DNA of 41,337 nt from Peptoniphilus sp. (GTDB lineage: Bacteria; Bacillota; Clostridia; Tissierellales; Peptoniphilaceae), in NCBI GenBank assembly GCA_029983555.1, contig JASBZH010000006.1, positions 1 to 41,337 of the forward strand, given 5' to 3'. This document shows, piece after piece, positions 40,952 to 41,337 of the stretch (position 1 is the stretch's first letter; each line of letters begins with the position of its first letter). Position numbers and translations under genes: made by a program. Below the pieces are notes generated by a model that worked only from the letters and a program-made list of their open reading frames with translations, was not told the DNA's origin and made no database searches.

Positions 40952-41337
40952 CAAATGCAGTGTATTTTAAATATTAAATAAAGTCAAAGATTTATGGACT
41001 TAATATGCCCATTAAATGACTTGAAAACTTATATCTAAACTAAAAAATGAATTTATAAATACACATATTTTTTGGTTTTAATCACTAAAGTATTGGTAAC
41101 CTTTACACTAAATTTCCAAAAATTTAATTTTTTATTGATATAAATATTTATTAAAAACTTAAAATCTTATAACTATTTTAAAATAAACCAAAATTCAAAA
41201 ATCTTCTATTAGAGACTTAATAAAAAGATAATTTAAATATCAAAATAAAATTTAAAACTTTAAGTTTTATAATTAATATTCGATTAAGTTCTGTATACAT
41301 CTCTATTTTTAAATGTTTTTATATAACTAAATTTATT
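40952..41337. other. AT-rich region at the right edge, no feature seen
   Basis: About 385 bases with dense stops in all frames. I see no gene, hairpin with T run or repeat worth naming. The next gene must lie beyond the window. Confidence 0.5.

Overview
The window is AT-rich DNA from a low-GC Gram-positive anaerobe. Purine-rich ribosome sites, several TTG starts, lipoprotein signal peptides and U-tailed terminators point to Firmicutes. A sodium-pumping glutaconyl-CoA decarboxylase, (R)-2-hydroxyglutaryl-CoA dehydratase, glutaconate CoA-transferase, a sodium/glutamate symporter and a 2-oxoacid:ferredoxin oxidoreductase indicate an amino-acid-fermenting anaerobe using the hydroxyglutarate route of glutamate fermentation. 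A member of Peptoniphilaceae/Tissierellia is my best guess, inferred from content and not proven. I see no rRNA, tRNA, CRISPR array, insertion sequence or prophage.

Layout: 1-4.5 kb holds a short cytoplasmic leucine-rich-repeat protein (-), murA with an orphan peptide-binding lipoprotein (+), and a small membrane protein preceded by a possible leader ORF (-). 4.6-13.9 kb is the glutamate-fermentation block, all on the minus strand and split into two transcripts. One is gcdD-gcdC-gcdB-gctA-gctB-gcdA, from a strong promoter near 13.9 kb to a strong terminator at 8.2 kb. The other is hgdC-hgdA-hgdB, from a near-consensus promoter at 8.05 kb to a terminator at 4.63 kb. 14.5-17.6 kb is a tightly overlapping operon of nitroreductase, tsaE, tsaB, rimI and tsaD, which makes and accompanies the t6A tRNA modification. 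17.7-21.3 kb has a C26-type gamma-glutamyl hydrolase, a large DUF3160 lipoprotein and an FG-GAP-like lipoprotein. 21.4-25.5 kb is typA, cardiolipin synthase, a YgjP-type metallopeptidase and a small membrane protein.

25.5-29.8 kb has hisS followed by the most unusual locus: a 2-hydroxyacyl-CoA-dehydratase-like subunit, then a protein in which a second dehydratase-like subunit is fused to its own HgdC-type ATP-dependent activator. This is a second ATP-driven electron-injection system, separate from hgdCAB and with no obvious substrate genes nearby. 30-32.5 kb carries a divergent ATP-grasp D-Ala-D-Ala-ligase-like gene and gltS (+). 33-36.5 kb is an opuC-type osmoprotectant ABC transporter (-). 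36.9-40.9 kb is a 2-oxoacid:ferredoxin oxidoreductase operon (P-loop ATPase, korD, korA, korB, korC) whose gamma subunit carries a degenerate C-terminal ferritin-like domain.

How it fits together: GltS brings in glutamate with sodium. Outside this window glutamate would become (R)-2-hydroxyglutarate. GctAB makes the CoA ester, HgdC-HgdAB dehydrates it to glutaconyl-CoA, and GcdABCD decarboxylates that to crotonyl-CoA while exporting sodium, which re-energises GltS. The Kor enzyme connects 2-oxoacids to the ferredoxin pool that feeds HgdC-type activators.
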